NCBI GenBank assembly: GCA_030537315.1
Contig: JAUNNZ010000002.1
Span: 1-64,000, forward strand
Length of the DNA stretch: 64,000 nucleotides
From: Bacteroidia bacterium
Lineage (GTDB): Bacteria; Bacteroidota; Bacteroidia; Bacteroidales; UBA932
Direction of reading: 5' to 3'
The position numbers and the translations under genes were made by a program. Shown here one piece after another: positions 15,645-24,700 of the stretch. Positions within the stretch are counted from its first letter, which is position 1. Each line of letters starts with the position of its first letter. Below the pieces are notes generated by a model, which worked only from the letters and a program-made list of their open reading frames with translations, was not told where the DNA came from and did not search any database.

Positions 15645-16607
15645 TTATTTGTTTTGCAGTTTTCTTGCAAGATATTGGATGACCTGCTCCTGAGGGGCGT
15701 CCTTGAGTATGACGCGCTTCCCGGCATCCAGCAGGTACAGCGAAGGGATGGCCCTCACGTTGTAGAGGACATCCTCGCGGATTATGTAATTGTAGTCGTA
15801 TCCGGTGATCCAGTTCTTGGGATAATTCGGCTGATACTCCCGCCACTCGTCAAGCTCCCTGTCGATATAGATGCTGGCCACCGCGAGGTCACCTGACGAT
15901 ATCCACCAGTTGAAGTTCTCAAGCGACTGGAACTCTTCCATTATCTCCTTGCAGTTCGGGCAATAAGGATTGCTGAAGAACAGAATGGTATATGTTGCCC
16001 TGATGCCGTACAGATTGTGTATCCTGCCATTTATGTCCTTGAACTTGAAATCGGCGACCCGGCTTCCGTAAGGGTTGAGGGCACACATCTTCGCCTCGTA
16101 GGTGTAGGCGGGAATCATATCCTCCCTCGTGAAGCGGCTTTCCACCATTCCTTCGACGAAGGGCAGGTAGAGGTCTTCGTTGCGGACGGGAGAGTTGGGG
16201 TCGTACAGATATCTCGATACTATCTCCGTGAAGCGGAGGTAGAACAGGGACGAATCATCCTCCGCCTGTTTTGCCTCAACTTTGCGGAAGAGGTCTGCGG
16301 CGGATTTCTTCGCCAAATCCATAGGGACCAGATTCAGCAGTGACACGTATGTGGCAAAGGATTTCTCTATCTCATCATTCCTGACTCCAAGCACTGCCGC
16401 CGAGTCGGTGACGGCCTGCTCCGCAAAATATTTGTCCCAGAAATGGTTGATGGAATATGCTATGCGGTCGGCCTCGTCTGTGACCATCACAGGAGCGGGG
16501 TCAGGCATCGGGAAGCTGCGGTAAACAGGAGCCGATGGTTTTCCCGGACCGCCGCAGGAAACGGCGGCCAGCAGGATCAAGGCCGGTATTATCAGTTTTT
16601 TGACCAT
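15645..16607 (-). CDS. DUF5106-like thioredoxin-fold lipoprotein
   Basis: A 320-residue exported lipoprotein (lipobox LLAAVSC near residue 18 from the ATG at 16607). A helical N-terminal half matches what I recall of the DUF5106 domain found in Bacteroidetes. The C-terminal half is thioredoxin-like, with the redox motif C-P-N-C in FSNPYCPNCKEIMEEF and the cis-proline loop VRAIPSLYLLD. It probably acts as a periplasmic thiol–disulfide reductase or oxidase; its partner is unknown. A GTG three codons upstream is an alternative start. A near-consensus -7 element (TAACTTTA, 16627–16634) lies about 19 bases upstream. galM follows after four bases. Confidence 0.82.
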   Translation of the reverse strand: MVKKLIIPALILLAAVSCGGPGKPSAPVYRSFPMPDPAPVMVTDEADRIAYSINHFWDKYFAEQAVTDSAAVLGVRNDEIEKSFATYVSLLNLVPMDLAKKSAADLFRKVEAKQAEDDSSLFYLRFTEIVSRYLYDPNSPVRNEDLYLPFVEGMVESRFTREDMIPAYTYEAKMCALNPYGSRVADFKFKDINGRIHNLYGIRATYTILFFSNPYCPNCKEIMEEFQSLENFNWWISSGDLAVASIYIDRELDEWREYQPNYPKNWITGYDYNYIIREDVLYNVRAIPSLYLLDAGKRVILKDAPQEQVIQYLARKLQNK

Positions 16608-16626
16608 CTGTGCCACTGGAATCGGG

Positions 16627-16634
16627 TAAAGTTA
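16627..16634 (-). promoter_or_regulatory. Possible -7 element for the thioredoxin-like/galM/thyA/folA run
   Basis: TAACTTTA on the minus strand, one base off TAnnTTTG, 19 bases before the ATG at 16607. It is divergent from the promoter of the 969-residue protein gene. Confidence 0.35.
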
Positions 16635-16646
16635 ACTAAAAAATGT

Positions 16647-16654
16647 TAGATTTG
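16647..16654 (+). promoter_or_regulatory. -7 promoter element immediately before the HExxH envelope protein gene
   Basis: TAGATTTG, a full TAnnTTTG match, ending seven bases before the ATG at 16662. It leaves almost no 5' leader. Confidence 0.5.
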
Positions 16655-16661
16655 TCTTGTT

Positions 16662-19571
16662 ATGAGGGCGAAACTGATAATCACTTCGATCATATTCTGC
16701 ATGGCGGCGAACGCAATCCACGCGCAGTGGTATTCGCAGGGCAGCGATGCAGGCAGCATCCGCTGGTCACAGATCGAAACGGATGCCTTCAGAGTGATCT
16801 ATCCGAGGGGTCTGGACTCACTTGCGAGAGTCTATGCCACAGGTCTCGAAGCCAATCGCGCAAGGGTCGGCTGGAGCATTGGGAACAATCCGGGTGACGG
16901 ATATAAGTCCAGGACTCCCGTCGTCCTCCACACGCAATATTCCGATTTCAACGGACTTGTAGCCTGGGCGCCACGAAGGATGGAACTGTTCACCGTTCCG
17001 GACGCCTATCGGCCTCTCGCAATAAGCAACTCGACACATCTTGTGCTCCACGAGTCACGCCACGTTGCACAGATGGAAAACTACCACAGCTACCCTTTCC
17101 GCTGGCTTAACGTGCTGTTCGGTGAAATGGCCGCCGGCGCGTTGAGCGCCGTTTACGGCGGGCAGGCCTTCTTCGAGGGCGACGCCGTGGTCACCGAAAC
17201 CGCTCTTACCGGTTCCGGCCGCGGGCGCTCTGCAGAATTCCTGGAATACATGCGGGCAAGCTTCGACGAAGGGCAGTACCGCAGCTACTGGCAGTGGCGG
17301 TGGGGCTCGCTGAACCGCTTCACCCCTGACTACTACAAAATCGGCTATGTCTCCATAGCGGGAATGAGGACATATTCCGACGCACCCGATTTCACCTCGC
17401 ACTTCTACAGCCGTCTGTCCGACCACCACGGCTTCGCCTTCTACAATCTTCAGAAAACAGCAAAAGAAACGACCGGAAAGACCTTCAAGGCTGGAATGGA
17501 CGAAATACTCCATAAACTGGGAGACGAATGGAGGGCTGACGCCGACGCCCGCGGGCCATTTTACGAAAGCGAACAGCTGACCCAAAGCCAGCGACGCTTT
17601 ACTGAATACAGCCAGCTTGAAGAGCTCGGCGGCGTAATCTATGCCGTCCGCAGCGGCTTGGACCAGGCTGCCAGCCTCGTAAGCATCTCCCCGGACGGAA
17701 CCGAAACGCGCCTGCGTGCATTTTCGGCAACCGCTTCACGCCTGAGAGCCGGAAACGGAAGGCTCTACTGGAGTGAATTCCGCGGCGACGCGCGCTGGGA
17801 ATTGAAGTCATTCTCGGACGTATACTATCTGGACAAGGACGGCAAGGTCCGCAGGCTGACCGGAAAGCAAAAATATTACAACCCAATCCAAGCCGGCGAT
17901 GAAGTTGCCGTTGTCGAATACCCTGACCGCGGTGGGAGCAACATAGTATTCCTGGATGCCGAAGACGGCCACAGAATCAAAAGCATATCCGCTCCTTCGG
18001 GCTTGCAGCTCGCGGAACTCGCATGGAATGACGGCGAGCTGTACGCAAGCGCAATTTCAGACGCAGGCACAGGACTTTACCGTGTGGACGGCTTCTCCTG
18101 CATCCTCGACCCCCAGCCGGTTCAGATCAACAGCCTGGACACCATTGAAGGCAGCATCCTGTTCACCGCCGACCTCAACGGAGTTACAGAAATGTATTCC
18201 ATCGACGTCAGCACCGGGGAAACGGTCCGCTGGACAAACACCCGCAACGGCGCAAAAGACTTCATCTTCACTGATGAAGGCAGGTCCCTGGCTTATACCG
18301 TTTTGACCGCGGACGGACGCAACATACACAAGACGGCGCTGTCAGATCTGAAGCCTGTGGCGGTTGACTTTTCCGAGCACCACGAATATCCTATGGCCGA
18401 CAAGCTGTCCGCGCAGGAAAAAGCCCCGGCTGCGGCAGAGGAGGTCAATATCAGCGAACCTCGCAACTACTCCAAACTCGGCCACCTGATCAAATTCCAC
18501 TCGTGGGCTCCGGTATTCGTCAACGCCGACGCCATAAAGACGGCAAGTTTCGAGGACATCACCACCAATGCCGGGCTCGGTGCAACCGCGTTCTTCCAGA
18601 ACGACCTCGGCACCGCCTGGGGAAGCCTGGGCTATCACGCCGCCGTCAACGACGGCGTCTGGAAACATTCCGGCCATGCCAAATTCTCATATTCCGGCTG
18701 GCTTCCGGTCCTGGAGGCCGGCATCGACTTCAACGACCGCAACCGTACGGAATCCATCCGGGCGAAGGATGACGATGGGGAGGACGTGATCCGCAAATAT
18801 CCGACAGACACCCCTTACCTCAGCTATTCTGCCAAAGCTTATATTCCTTTCAGATTCAACTCAAACGGCGTGCTCCGGGGTCTCACGCCACAGATCAAAT
18901 TCAGCGGCTCGAATGACTTGCTGCTTGGGAAGCCTCTGACATCCCTGTCCGCCTCCCTCCGCGGATACGTGATGCTGCCGACGGCGCCTTCCGGCATCTA
19001 CCCCCGCTGGGGTATAGGAGCCGAGGCCGGCTACAGCATGCGTCCAACCCAGGTCGACAATTACCGCAGGTCCTTGTACGGAATGGTGTATGCCTATGTT
19101 CCGGGGGTTGCACGCACTCACGGCATACGGCTTTCGGGGTTATACGTACGCCATCTTGGCGATGGAACGTATGTCAATGCCATATCTTCGATATCCCCTC
19201 GCGGATTCAGCTCTCCGGCCTTGAGTTTCATAGCCGGACATCAGCGGCAGGCCAAATTCTCTGCCGATTATGCAATGCCGTTCGGGTCTGTCGATTGGGA
19301 CGGCCTCTGCCCGTGGTTCTATCTCAGGAATTTCGAACTGGTATTCCACTTCGATTACTCCGTATTCTCTTCTCCCAAACATTCCGGTGACCTGTACAGC
19401 GCCGGAGCGGATTTCAAGCTGCACCTCTCGAACTTCCTCTGGATCCCGTTCGACACCCACATAGGCGTTTCCTACAACTACAACGGCGGCGGTTCCTTCA
19501 ATGAACTGTCAGAAAAAGTGAACGGAATCAACAGGAATATGGTCTCCCTGATATTTGGGATTGACCTATAA
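16662..19571 (+). CDS. Exported HExxH metallopeptidase-like, beta-propeller and barrel-like protein
   Basis: A 969-residue envelope protein with a cleavable signal peptide (residues 1–21, ending IHAQ). I do not recognise a named family. Residues ~30–310 look like a gluzincin/MA-type metallopeptidase domain: HESRH (130–134) fits HExxH, and FFEGDAVVTET (E172, 38 residues later) fits the third zinc ligand in the typical W/F-x-E-G-x-A context. Residues ~315–600 have repeated short strand patterns (SPDGTETRL, YYLDKDGKVRRLTGKQ, DLNGVTEMYSIDVSTGETVRW) of a TolB/WD40-like beta-propeller. Residues ~630–969 are rich in alternating aromatic/polar strands and end FGIDL, like an outer-membrane beta-barrel with a C-terminal signature. 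A surface protease or processing factor is plausible but unproven. It is monocistronic, between divergent and co-directional neighbours. Confidence 0.75.
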   Translation: MRAKLIITSIIFCMAANAIHAQWYSQGSDAGSIRWSQIETDAFRVIYPRGLDSLARVYATGLEANRARVGWSIGNNPGDGYKSRTPVVLHTQYSDFNGLVAWAPRRMELFTVPDAYRPLAISNSTHLVLHESRHVAQMENYHSYPFRWLNVLFGEMAAGALSAVYGGQAFFEGDAVVTETALTGSGRGRSAEFLEYMRASFDEGQYRSYWQWRWGSLNRFTPDYYKIGYVSIAGMRTYSDAPDFTSHFYSRLSDHHGFAFYNLQKTAKETTGKTFKAGMDEILHKLGDEWRADADARGPFYESEQLTQSQRRFTEYSQLEELGGVIYAVRSGLDQAASLVSISPDGTETRLRAFSATASRLRAGNGRLYWSEFRGDARWELKSFSDVYYLDKDGKVRRLTGKQKYYNPIQAGDEVAVVEYPDRGGSNIVFLDAEDGHRIKSISAPSGLQLAELAWNDGELYASAISDAGTGLYRVDGFSCILDPQPVQINSLDTIEGSILFTADLNGVTEMYSIDVSTGETVRWTNTRNGAKDFIFTDEGRSLAYTVLTADGRNIHKTALSDLKPVAVDFSEHHEYPMADKLSAQEKAPAAAEEVNISEPRNYSKLGHLIKFHSWAPVFVNADAIKTASFEDITTNAGLGATAFFQNDLGTAWGSLGYHAAVNDGVWKHSGHAKFSYSGWLPVLEAGIDFNDRNRTESIRAKDDDGEDVIRKYPTDTPYLSYSAKAYIPFRFNSNGVLRGLTPQIKFSGSNDLLLGKPLTSLSASLRGYVMLPTAPSGIYPRWGIGAEAGYSMRPTQVDNYRRSLYGMVYAYVPGVARTHGIRLSGLYVRHLGDGTYVNAISSISPRGFSSPALSFIAGHQRQAKFSADYAMPFGSVDWDGLCPWFYLRNFELVFHFDYSVFSSPKHSGDLYSAGADFKLHLSNFLWIPFDTHIGVSYNYNGGGSFNELSEKVNGINRNMVSLIFGIDL

Positions 19572-19577
19572 ATTACC

Positions 19578-19585
19578 TAACTTTA
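19578..19585 (+). promoter_or_regulatory. Possible -7 element for the GPH–GH43–GH67 operon
   Basis: TAACTTTA, one base short of TAnnTTTG, 41 bases before the symporter start. Confidence 0.35.
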
Positions 19586-19626
19586 AAGGCTATTTCGCCA
19601 GACAGTAAAACTAACACTAGATAAAA

Positions 19627-21030
19627 ATGGCTTCAACTAATTCAGCAGAAGCGAAAGGCTTCTACAAACTCTCCTGGGCGCAGAGAATCGGTTTCGGTTC
19701 AGGTGACCTTGCCCAGAACCTTATCTTCCAGACAGTCGCATGTTTTTTGATGCTGTACCTGACTACGGTATTGAAAATCAGCCCTGCATTCGTCAGCGGT
19801 CTTATCCTTGCCGTCCGACTCCTTGACTGCTTCTGGAGCCCTGTAGTGGGAAAATACATCGACAACCACAACCCTAAACTCGGCAAATACCGTACATATC
19901 TTCTCTACGGCGGTATTCCTCTTACTGTTGCAGCCTGCCTCCTGATGCTTCCTGCAGCCGCAACCTGGTCAATGACGATGAGGGTCATCTACGCCACGGT
20001 CAGCTACACCCTGCTCAGTATGATCTATTCAGTCGTGAACATCCCTTACGGCTCGATTATGGCCAGCATGACCCGTGACAACGACGAGGTGCTCATCCTT
20101 ACCTCAACCCGTATGGTCTGCGCCAACATCGGACAGATCATCGTCCAGGCCGGTTTCCCTATCGGACTCGCCATGATCGTCGGCATCGCTGTGGACTGGA
20201 ATCAGGCTGTGTTCATGGCCATCGGTACAATCCCTGCATTCATCATACTTCCTTTGATGCCTGTCCTCAAGAAATGCTTCGGCAAGAAGGGTCTGTACTA
20301 TCTGCTTCTTTCAGTAGGTCTGGTCGGATTCATCGCACTGTTCTGCATCGGCAAGTTCTTTGACGTCCAGAAGTGCAACACTCTCGTCCAGGCCGCAAAG
20401 GTCATGACCGGTGTAGGTCTTCTCGTCGGCTCGCTGATGTGGGCTCTCGTTCCTGAAGTCATCACCGAGGCCGAGTACCGTACCGGCAACAGACCTTCAG
20501 CCACCGTCAACGCTCTCGCAGGCGTCGCCTTCAAGGCCGGCTTCTCACTTGCAGGTTTCATCACTCCTTGGGTGATGGGTGCCATCGGTTTCAACCTTGC
20601 CAGCGAGGAATCCGCACTTCCTACCGACCCGAAGGCCTGGTTCACGGTAACCTGCATCTTTGCAATCGTGGGCTTCATTCTCCTGACACTCTGTTTCCTC
20701 GGAAGCAAGGAGAACATCACCACCACACCTGAAAAACCAGTCTCCTTCGGAGAAATGTGGAAGGAGTTCAAGGCAAACAAGTGCCTGCAGCTCGTGCTCG
20801 GCATCTTCATCGTAGTCTTCCTCGCCTCATTCATCAGCGCTCCTGTAAACGCATACTACACCAAGCTGAATGACTATAATGCAACAGCCCAGAATGCCAT
20901 TCTGTGGTTCACCACCATCATCCCTGCCATCCTTCTCATCGTAGTGGGCTACCTCATCTACAAGTATCCTCTCACCGACCAGAAGCTTGACGAAATGAGC
21001 AAGGCCATCGAAGCAAAGAATAACCAATAA
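19627..21030 (+). CDS. GPH-family glycoside/pentoside/hexuronide:cation symporter
   Basis: A 467-residue inner-membrane transporter of the glycoside-pentoside-hexuronide:cation symporter branch of the major facilitator superfamily, with about twelve membrane segments. Diagnostic features are the N-terminal FGSGDLAQNLIFQTV (GxGDxxxN pattern of MelB/XynB/UidB relatives) and the first intracellular loop VGKYIDNHNPKLGKYRTYLL (D-x4–5-P-x-G-x-x-R/Y, close to the family signature). The next genes encode GH43 and GH67 enzymes (12 and 5 bases apart), so xylo-oligosaccharides or glucuronosyl-xylose products are likely cargo. Proline codons are almost all CCT, as in sdhA and glyS, which suggests strong expression. 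Confidence 0.9.
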   Translation: MASTNSAEAKGFYKLSWAQRIGFGSGDLAQNLIFQTVACFLMLYLTTVLKISPAFVSGLILAVRLLDCFWSPVVGKYIDNHNPKLGKYRTYLLYGGIPLTVAACLLMLPAAATWSMTMRVIYATVSYTLLSMIYSVVNIPYGSIMASMTRDNDEVLILTSTRMVCANIGQIIVQAGFPIGLAMIVGIAVDWNQAVFMAIGTIPAFIILPLMPVLKKCFGKKGLYYLLLSVGLVGFIALFCIGKFFDVQKCNTLVQAAKVMTGVGLLVGSLMWALVPEVITEAEYRTGNRPSATVNALAGVAFKAGFSLAGFITPWVMGAIGFNLASEESALPTDPKAWFTVTCIFAIVGFILLTLCFLGSKENITTTPEKPVSFGEMWKEFKANKCLQLVLGIFIVVFLASFISAPVNAYYTKLNDYNATAQNAILWFTTIIPAILLIVVGYLIYKYPLTDQKLDEMSKAIEAKNNQ

Positions 21031-21042
21031 ACAAGTAATATT

Positions 21043-22053
21043 ATGGCTAAGAAAGTTGTAAAGCGCTATCTTTTCCCTGAAGACTATATGGCTGACCCGT
21101 CAGTTCACGTCTTCAACGGCAAAATCTATATCTATCCGTCACACGACTGGGAGGATTCCACCAACGTGGAGGATGACAGCGGTGACCAGTACATAATGAA
21201 GGACTACCACGTCCTCTCCATCGAGGGAGACCCTATGGACGGCAAGGTGGTTGACCACGGCTGCGCTCTCCGTCAGGAAGACATCGCATGGCACGGACGC
21301 CAGCTCTGGGACTGCGACGTCCAGGAGAAGGACGGCAAGTACTATATGTTCTTCCCTATGAAGGACAAGAACGAGGTGTTCCGTCACGGTGTGGCCATTG
21401 CAGACAACCCTGCAGGACCGTTCATCCCTCAGCCGGAGCCTGTTCACGGCAGTTATTCCATCGATATGGCCATCCTCAAGGATGAAGGCGAGTATTATAT
21501 GTACTTCGGCGGTCTCTGGGGCGGTCAGCTTCAGTCATACAGAGACAACGTCGGTATCGAGGACCCTGCCAAGAACAACACTCCTGACAGCCCTAACCTC
21601 CCTCACGGCGACCAGCCTTCACTCCCTAGCCGCGTTGTAAAGCTTTCAAAGGATATGCTCCAGTTCGGCGAGGAGCCTAAGCCTGTAGTAGTGGTTGATG
21701 AGAACGGCAAGCCTCTCGCTGCTGATGACCCTCACCGCTTCTTCGAGGCAAGCTGGACATTCAAGAAGGACGGAAAGTACTATTTCACATACTCTACCGG
21801 CGACAGCCACCTCCTCTGCTACGCAGTCGGTGACAACATTTACGGACCTTTCACATACAAGGGTGTCATCCTCACTCCGGTAGTGGGCTGGACCACACAC
21901 CACTCCATCATCGAGTGGAAGGGCAAATGGTACCTGTTCCACCACGACAGCGCCCCTTCAGGCGGCAAGTCCTGGCTCCGCAGCCTCAAGGTCTGCGAAC
22001 TCACCTTCGACGCTGACGGCAATATCGAGACTATCGAAGGTATCGACGAATAA
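21043..22053 (+). CDS. Glycoside hydrolase family 43 enzyme (beta-xylosidase/arabinofuranosidase type)
   Basis: A 336-residue five-bladed beta-propeller glycosidase without a signal peptide, so probably cytoplasmic. The three GH43 catalytic acids are recognisable: general base Asp18 (YMADPSVHVF), pKa modulator Asp141 (GSYSIDMAIL) and general acid Glu235 (RFFEASWTF). The family hydrolyses terminal beta-xylose or alpha-arabinofuranose by inversion. Its place between a GPH symporter and a GH67 alpha-glucuronidase points to xylan-derived oligosaccharides imported by the symporter. Codon use is strongly biased (CCT for proline), like its upstream neighbour. Exact specificity cannot be read from sequence. 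Confidence 0.9.
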   Translation: MAKKVVKRYLFPEDYMADPSVHVFNGKIYIYPSHDWEDSTNVEDDSGDQYIMKDYHVLSIEGDPMDGKVVDHGCALRQEDIAWHGRQLWDCDVQEKDGKYYMFFPMKDKNEVFRHGVAIADNPAGPFIPQPEPVHGSYSIDMAILKDEGEYYMYFGGLWGGQLQSYRDNVGIEDPAKNNTPDSPNLPHGDQPSLPSRVVKLSKDMLQFGEEPKPVVVVDENGKPLAADDPHRFFEASWTFKKDGKYYFTYSTGDSHLLCYAVGDNIYGPFTYKGVILTPVVGWTTHHSIIEWKGKWYLFHHDSAPSGGKSWLRSLKVCELTFDADGNIETIEGIDE

Positions 22054-22058
22054 ACGAT

Positions 22059-23825
22059 ATGAAAAGAATCAAGCTTCTGACACTTGTACTCATTGCCGTG
22101 GGCTGCACCCGCGGCAATGATGTCTTATGGCTTGCCAACGGCCCCGTGGAGCCGGAGGGCACGCCATACTACGAGTACCGCATCCTGGACCATTGGGACA
22201 ACCTGGACGACACGGTCGAACGCGGCTATGCAGGCCCGTCCATCTGGTCCTGGACCGATGATGAGATACCGGTGGAACGCATCCACACATACGGACGTCT
22301 CAACAAATCCATCGGCATCAACGGCTGCGTCCTGAACAACGTAAACGCCAACCCGAAAATCCTCGACGCCGAGCACATCGCCCGCGTCGCGCAGATTGCG
22401 GACATTCTCCGTGAATACGGCATCAGAACATACCTGTCAATCAATTTCGCCACACCGCTCGCCCTGCAGGAACTGCCTACCGCAGATCCAATCAACTATA
22501 TGGTACGCGCCTGGTGGAATGCCAAGGCTGATGAAATCTATGCCGCGATTCCGGATTTCGGAGGCTTCCTCGTAAAGGCCTCTTCCGAAGGCCAGCCGGG
22601 TCCTCAGGACTTCGGCCGCAGCCACGTTGACGGCGCAAACATGCTTGCAGCCGCACTCGCGCCTCACGGCGGAATCGTGATGTGGCGCGCCTTCGTATAT
22701 TCTTCAACCAGCCCTGACCGCGCAAACCAGGCGGTCGAGGAGTTCAAGCACCTCGACGGCCTGTTTGCCGACAACGTCATCATCCAGATCAAGAACGGAC
22801 CGGTGGACTTCCAGGCACGAGAGCCGGTGAACCCCCTGTTCTTCAATCTCGACCTGACGCCTTCGATGCCTGAACTTCAGGTTACTCAGGAATACCTCGG
22901 CCAAAGCATGCATCTCGCATATCTCGGACCTATGTGGGAAGAGTTCTTCGGGACATTGCTCAGCAACGGCTGCGATGACAAAATCGCCATCGCCGGTGTT
23001 GCAAACACAGGTCAGGAAAGCACCTGGTGCGGCCACATCTTCTCACAAGCCAACTGGTATGCGTTCGGACGCCTTGCGTGGGACCCGACTCTCACGAGCG
23101 AGCAGATCGCCGATGAATGGATCCACCATACATTCAGGAAACCCGCTCTCTGCAGCAAATCCCGCTGGGAAAAGAAGTTCGTCACTCCTGTCAAGGAAAT
23201 GATGCTTAGTTCGCGCGAAGCGGTGGTAAACTACACTATGCCCCTGGGCTTCCACCATCTCTTCAACGGCAGCCATTACGGCCCGGGTCCATGGCAGAGA
23301 AGCATCAGACCGGACTGGTCCCCTCTCTACTACCATAAGGCGGAGGAAGGCGGCGTCGGCTTCGACCGCACCGTGGCCACAGGCTCCGGCAACACGGGCC
23401 AGTATCCGGAACCACTCGCCTCAATGTATGAGAATATAGAGACCTGCCCCGAGAACCTCATCCTCTGGTTCCACCATATTCCGTGGGATTATAAGATGAA
23501 GAACGGGAACACCATCTGGGAAGACATCTGCCAGCACTACAACGATGGCATAGAGACGGTGCGCGGATATATCGACACCTGGGCCGGCGTCAAGAAATTC
23601 GTTGATGCCGACACCTGGAACAAAGTCCAGGAGCGCCTGGTGATCCAGGAAGCTGACGCCCGCTGGTGGCGCGACGCCTGCGTGCAGTACTTCCAGCGCT
23701 TCTCAAAGATGGCTGTCCCTGAATCACTCCTCCAGCCGGAAATTCCGCTCGACTCGCTCTACCGCCGCCGCGGCGACCCTCCACGCCTGCGTGACGATAT
23801 AAATGTAGAAGACTCCTCGTTTTAA
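22059..23825 (+). CDS. GH67 alpha-glucuronidase lipoprotein lacking the usual N-terminal domain
   Basis: A 588-residue exported lipoprotein (lipobox LIAVGC, Cys16) of glycoside hydrolase family 67. The family removes (4-O-methyl-)glucuronic acid from the non-reducing end of glucuronoxylo-oligosaccharides. Catalytic residues are identifiable: acid Glu177 in VKASSEGQPGP, and the base pair Asp250 in KNGPVDFQ and Glu278 in VTQEYLGQ. The barrel domain starts almost immediately (YYEYRILDHWDNLD at ~38–50). The beta-sandwich N-terminal domain of ~130 residues that precedes this motif in characterised GH67 enzymes is therefore absent. The C-terminal helical domain (~330–588) is complete. The last codons are built into a terminator hairpin. 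Third gene of the GPH–GH43–GH67 operon. Confidence 0.92.
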   Translation: MKRIKLLTLVLIAVGCTRGNDVLWLANGPVEPEGTPYYEYRILDHWDNLDDTVERGYAGPSIWSWTDDEIPVERIHTYGRLNKSIGINGCVLNNVNANPKILDAEHIARVAQIADILREYGIRTYLSINFATPLALQELPTADPINYMVRAWWNAKADEIYAAIPDFGGFLVKASSEGQPGPQDFGRSHVDGANMLAAALAPHGGIVMWRAFVYSSTSPDRANQAVEEFKHLDGLFADNVIIQIKNGPVDFQAREPVNPLFFNLDLTPSMPELQVTQEYLGQSMHLAYLGPMWEEFFGTLLSNGCDDKIAIAGVANTGQESTWCGHIFSQANWYAFGRLAWDPTLTSEQIADEWIHHTFRKPALCSKSRWEKKFVTPVKEMMLSSREAVVNYTMPLGFHHLFNGSHYGPGPWQRSIRPDWSPLYYHKAEEGGVGFDRTVATGSGNTGQYPEPLASMYENIETCPENLILWFHHIPWDYKMKNGNTIWEDICQHYNDGIETVRGYIDTWAGVKKFVDADTWNKVQERLVIQEADARWWRDACVQYFQRFSKMAVPESLLQPEIPLDSLYRRRGDPPRLRDDINVEDSSF

Positions 23826-23838
23826 CGAAGAGTCTTTT
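23809..23838 (+). terminator. Intrinsic terminator overlapping the GH67 stop codon
   Basis: The 11-base arms AAGACTCCTCG and CGAAGAGTCTT (one wobble) flank a TTTTAA loop that contains the stop codon; TTTT follows, then GC and another T-rich stretch. It separates GH67 from the convergent uxuA operon. Confidence 0.75.
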
Positions 23839-23862
23839 GCATTTTATACCTTTTGAGGTTTG

Positions 23863-24678
23863 CTATACTCCACTGAACGAGCTGAAACCGCCGTCGACAG
23901 GAAGGACGACGCCGGTGATGAAGGCGGCTGCGTCGGAGCAGAGGAACTGGGCGGCGCCGTTGAGCTCGGTGAGGTCACCGAAACGGCGCATAGGGGTCTT
24001 CGCGATCACCTTGATGGAGCGCGGAGTATAGCTGCCGTCTTCGTTGAGAAGGGCGGCGCGGTTCTGCTTTCCGATGAAGAAGCCCGGAGCGAGAGCATTG
24101 ACGCGAATCTTCTCGTTGTATTTGATTGCCATTTCCTGGGCAAGCCAGCGTGTGAAATTGGACACGCCCTCCTTGGCTGCGCCATAGCCGGGAACGCGTG
24201 TAAGCGCGTCATAAGCGGCCATTGAGGAGATGTTGAGGATACAGCCGTAACCCTGCTTTGCAAAGGTCTTTGAGAATGCGTGGCAAGGGAATACGGTGCC
24301 GTTGAGATTGAGGTTCATAACCTTGTCCCAGTCTTCAATCTTCATATCCCAGAAATTCTGGTCATCCATAACGGTCGCGCCCGGTACGTTGCCGCCGGCG
24401 ACGTTGATAAGAATGTCAACCTTTCCGTACTTTGCAACGATGTCGTCAGCCACCTTGGCAACCTCTGCGGAATCCATAACGTTGCAGGCATAGCCGCAAG
24501 GTTTGCCGCCAAGTTTCTTCAATTCCGCCACCGTTGTTTCAACCTGCTCCGGACGGTGCACCAAAGCAACCACGTCCGCACCCTGCGATGCAAAATGACG
24601 GGCCAGGGATCCGCCCAGGACACCGGCTGCGCCTGTAATGACCGCAACCTTGCCCTCTACTGAATACAATTCGTTCAT
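23863..24678 (-). CDS. SDR-type D-mannonate oxidoreductase (fructuronate reductase)
   Basis: A 271-residue short-chain dehydrogenase/reductase. The NAD(P)-binding TGAAGVLG (15–22), the NVAGG strand (92–96), the catalytic Ser151/152 and the Tyr165-x3-Lys169 pair (in GYGAAKEG) are all present. It sits 22 bases downstream of uxuA. From that context it most likely reduces D-fructuronate to D-mannonate, the role carried out in E. coli by the unrelated UxuB. SDR mannonate oxidoreductases next to uxuA are common in Bacteroidetes. The exact substrate is therefore inferred from neighbourhood; the fold and catalytic residues are seen directly. Confidence 0.85.
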   Translation of the reverse strand: MNELYSVEGKVAVITGAAGVLGGSLARHFASQGADVVALVHRPEQVETTVAELKKLGGKPCGYACNVMDSAEVAKVADDIVAKYGKVDILINVAGGNVPGATVMDDQNFWDMKIEDWDKVMNLNLNGTVFPCHAFSKTFAKQGYGCILNISSMAAYDALTRVPGYGAAKEGVSNFTRWLAQEMAIKYNEKIRVNALAPGFFIGKQNRAALLNEDGSYTPRSIKVIAKTPMRRFGDLTELNGAAQFLCSDAAAFITGVVLPVDGGFSSFSGV

Positions 24679-24700
24679 AACCTATCTTTTAATATTACCT

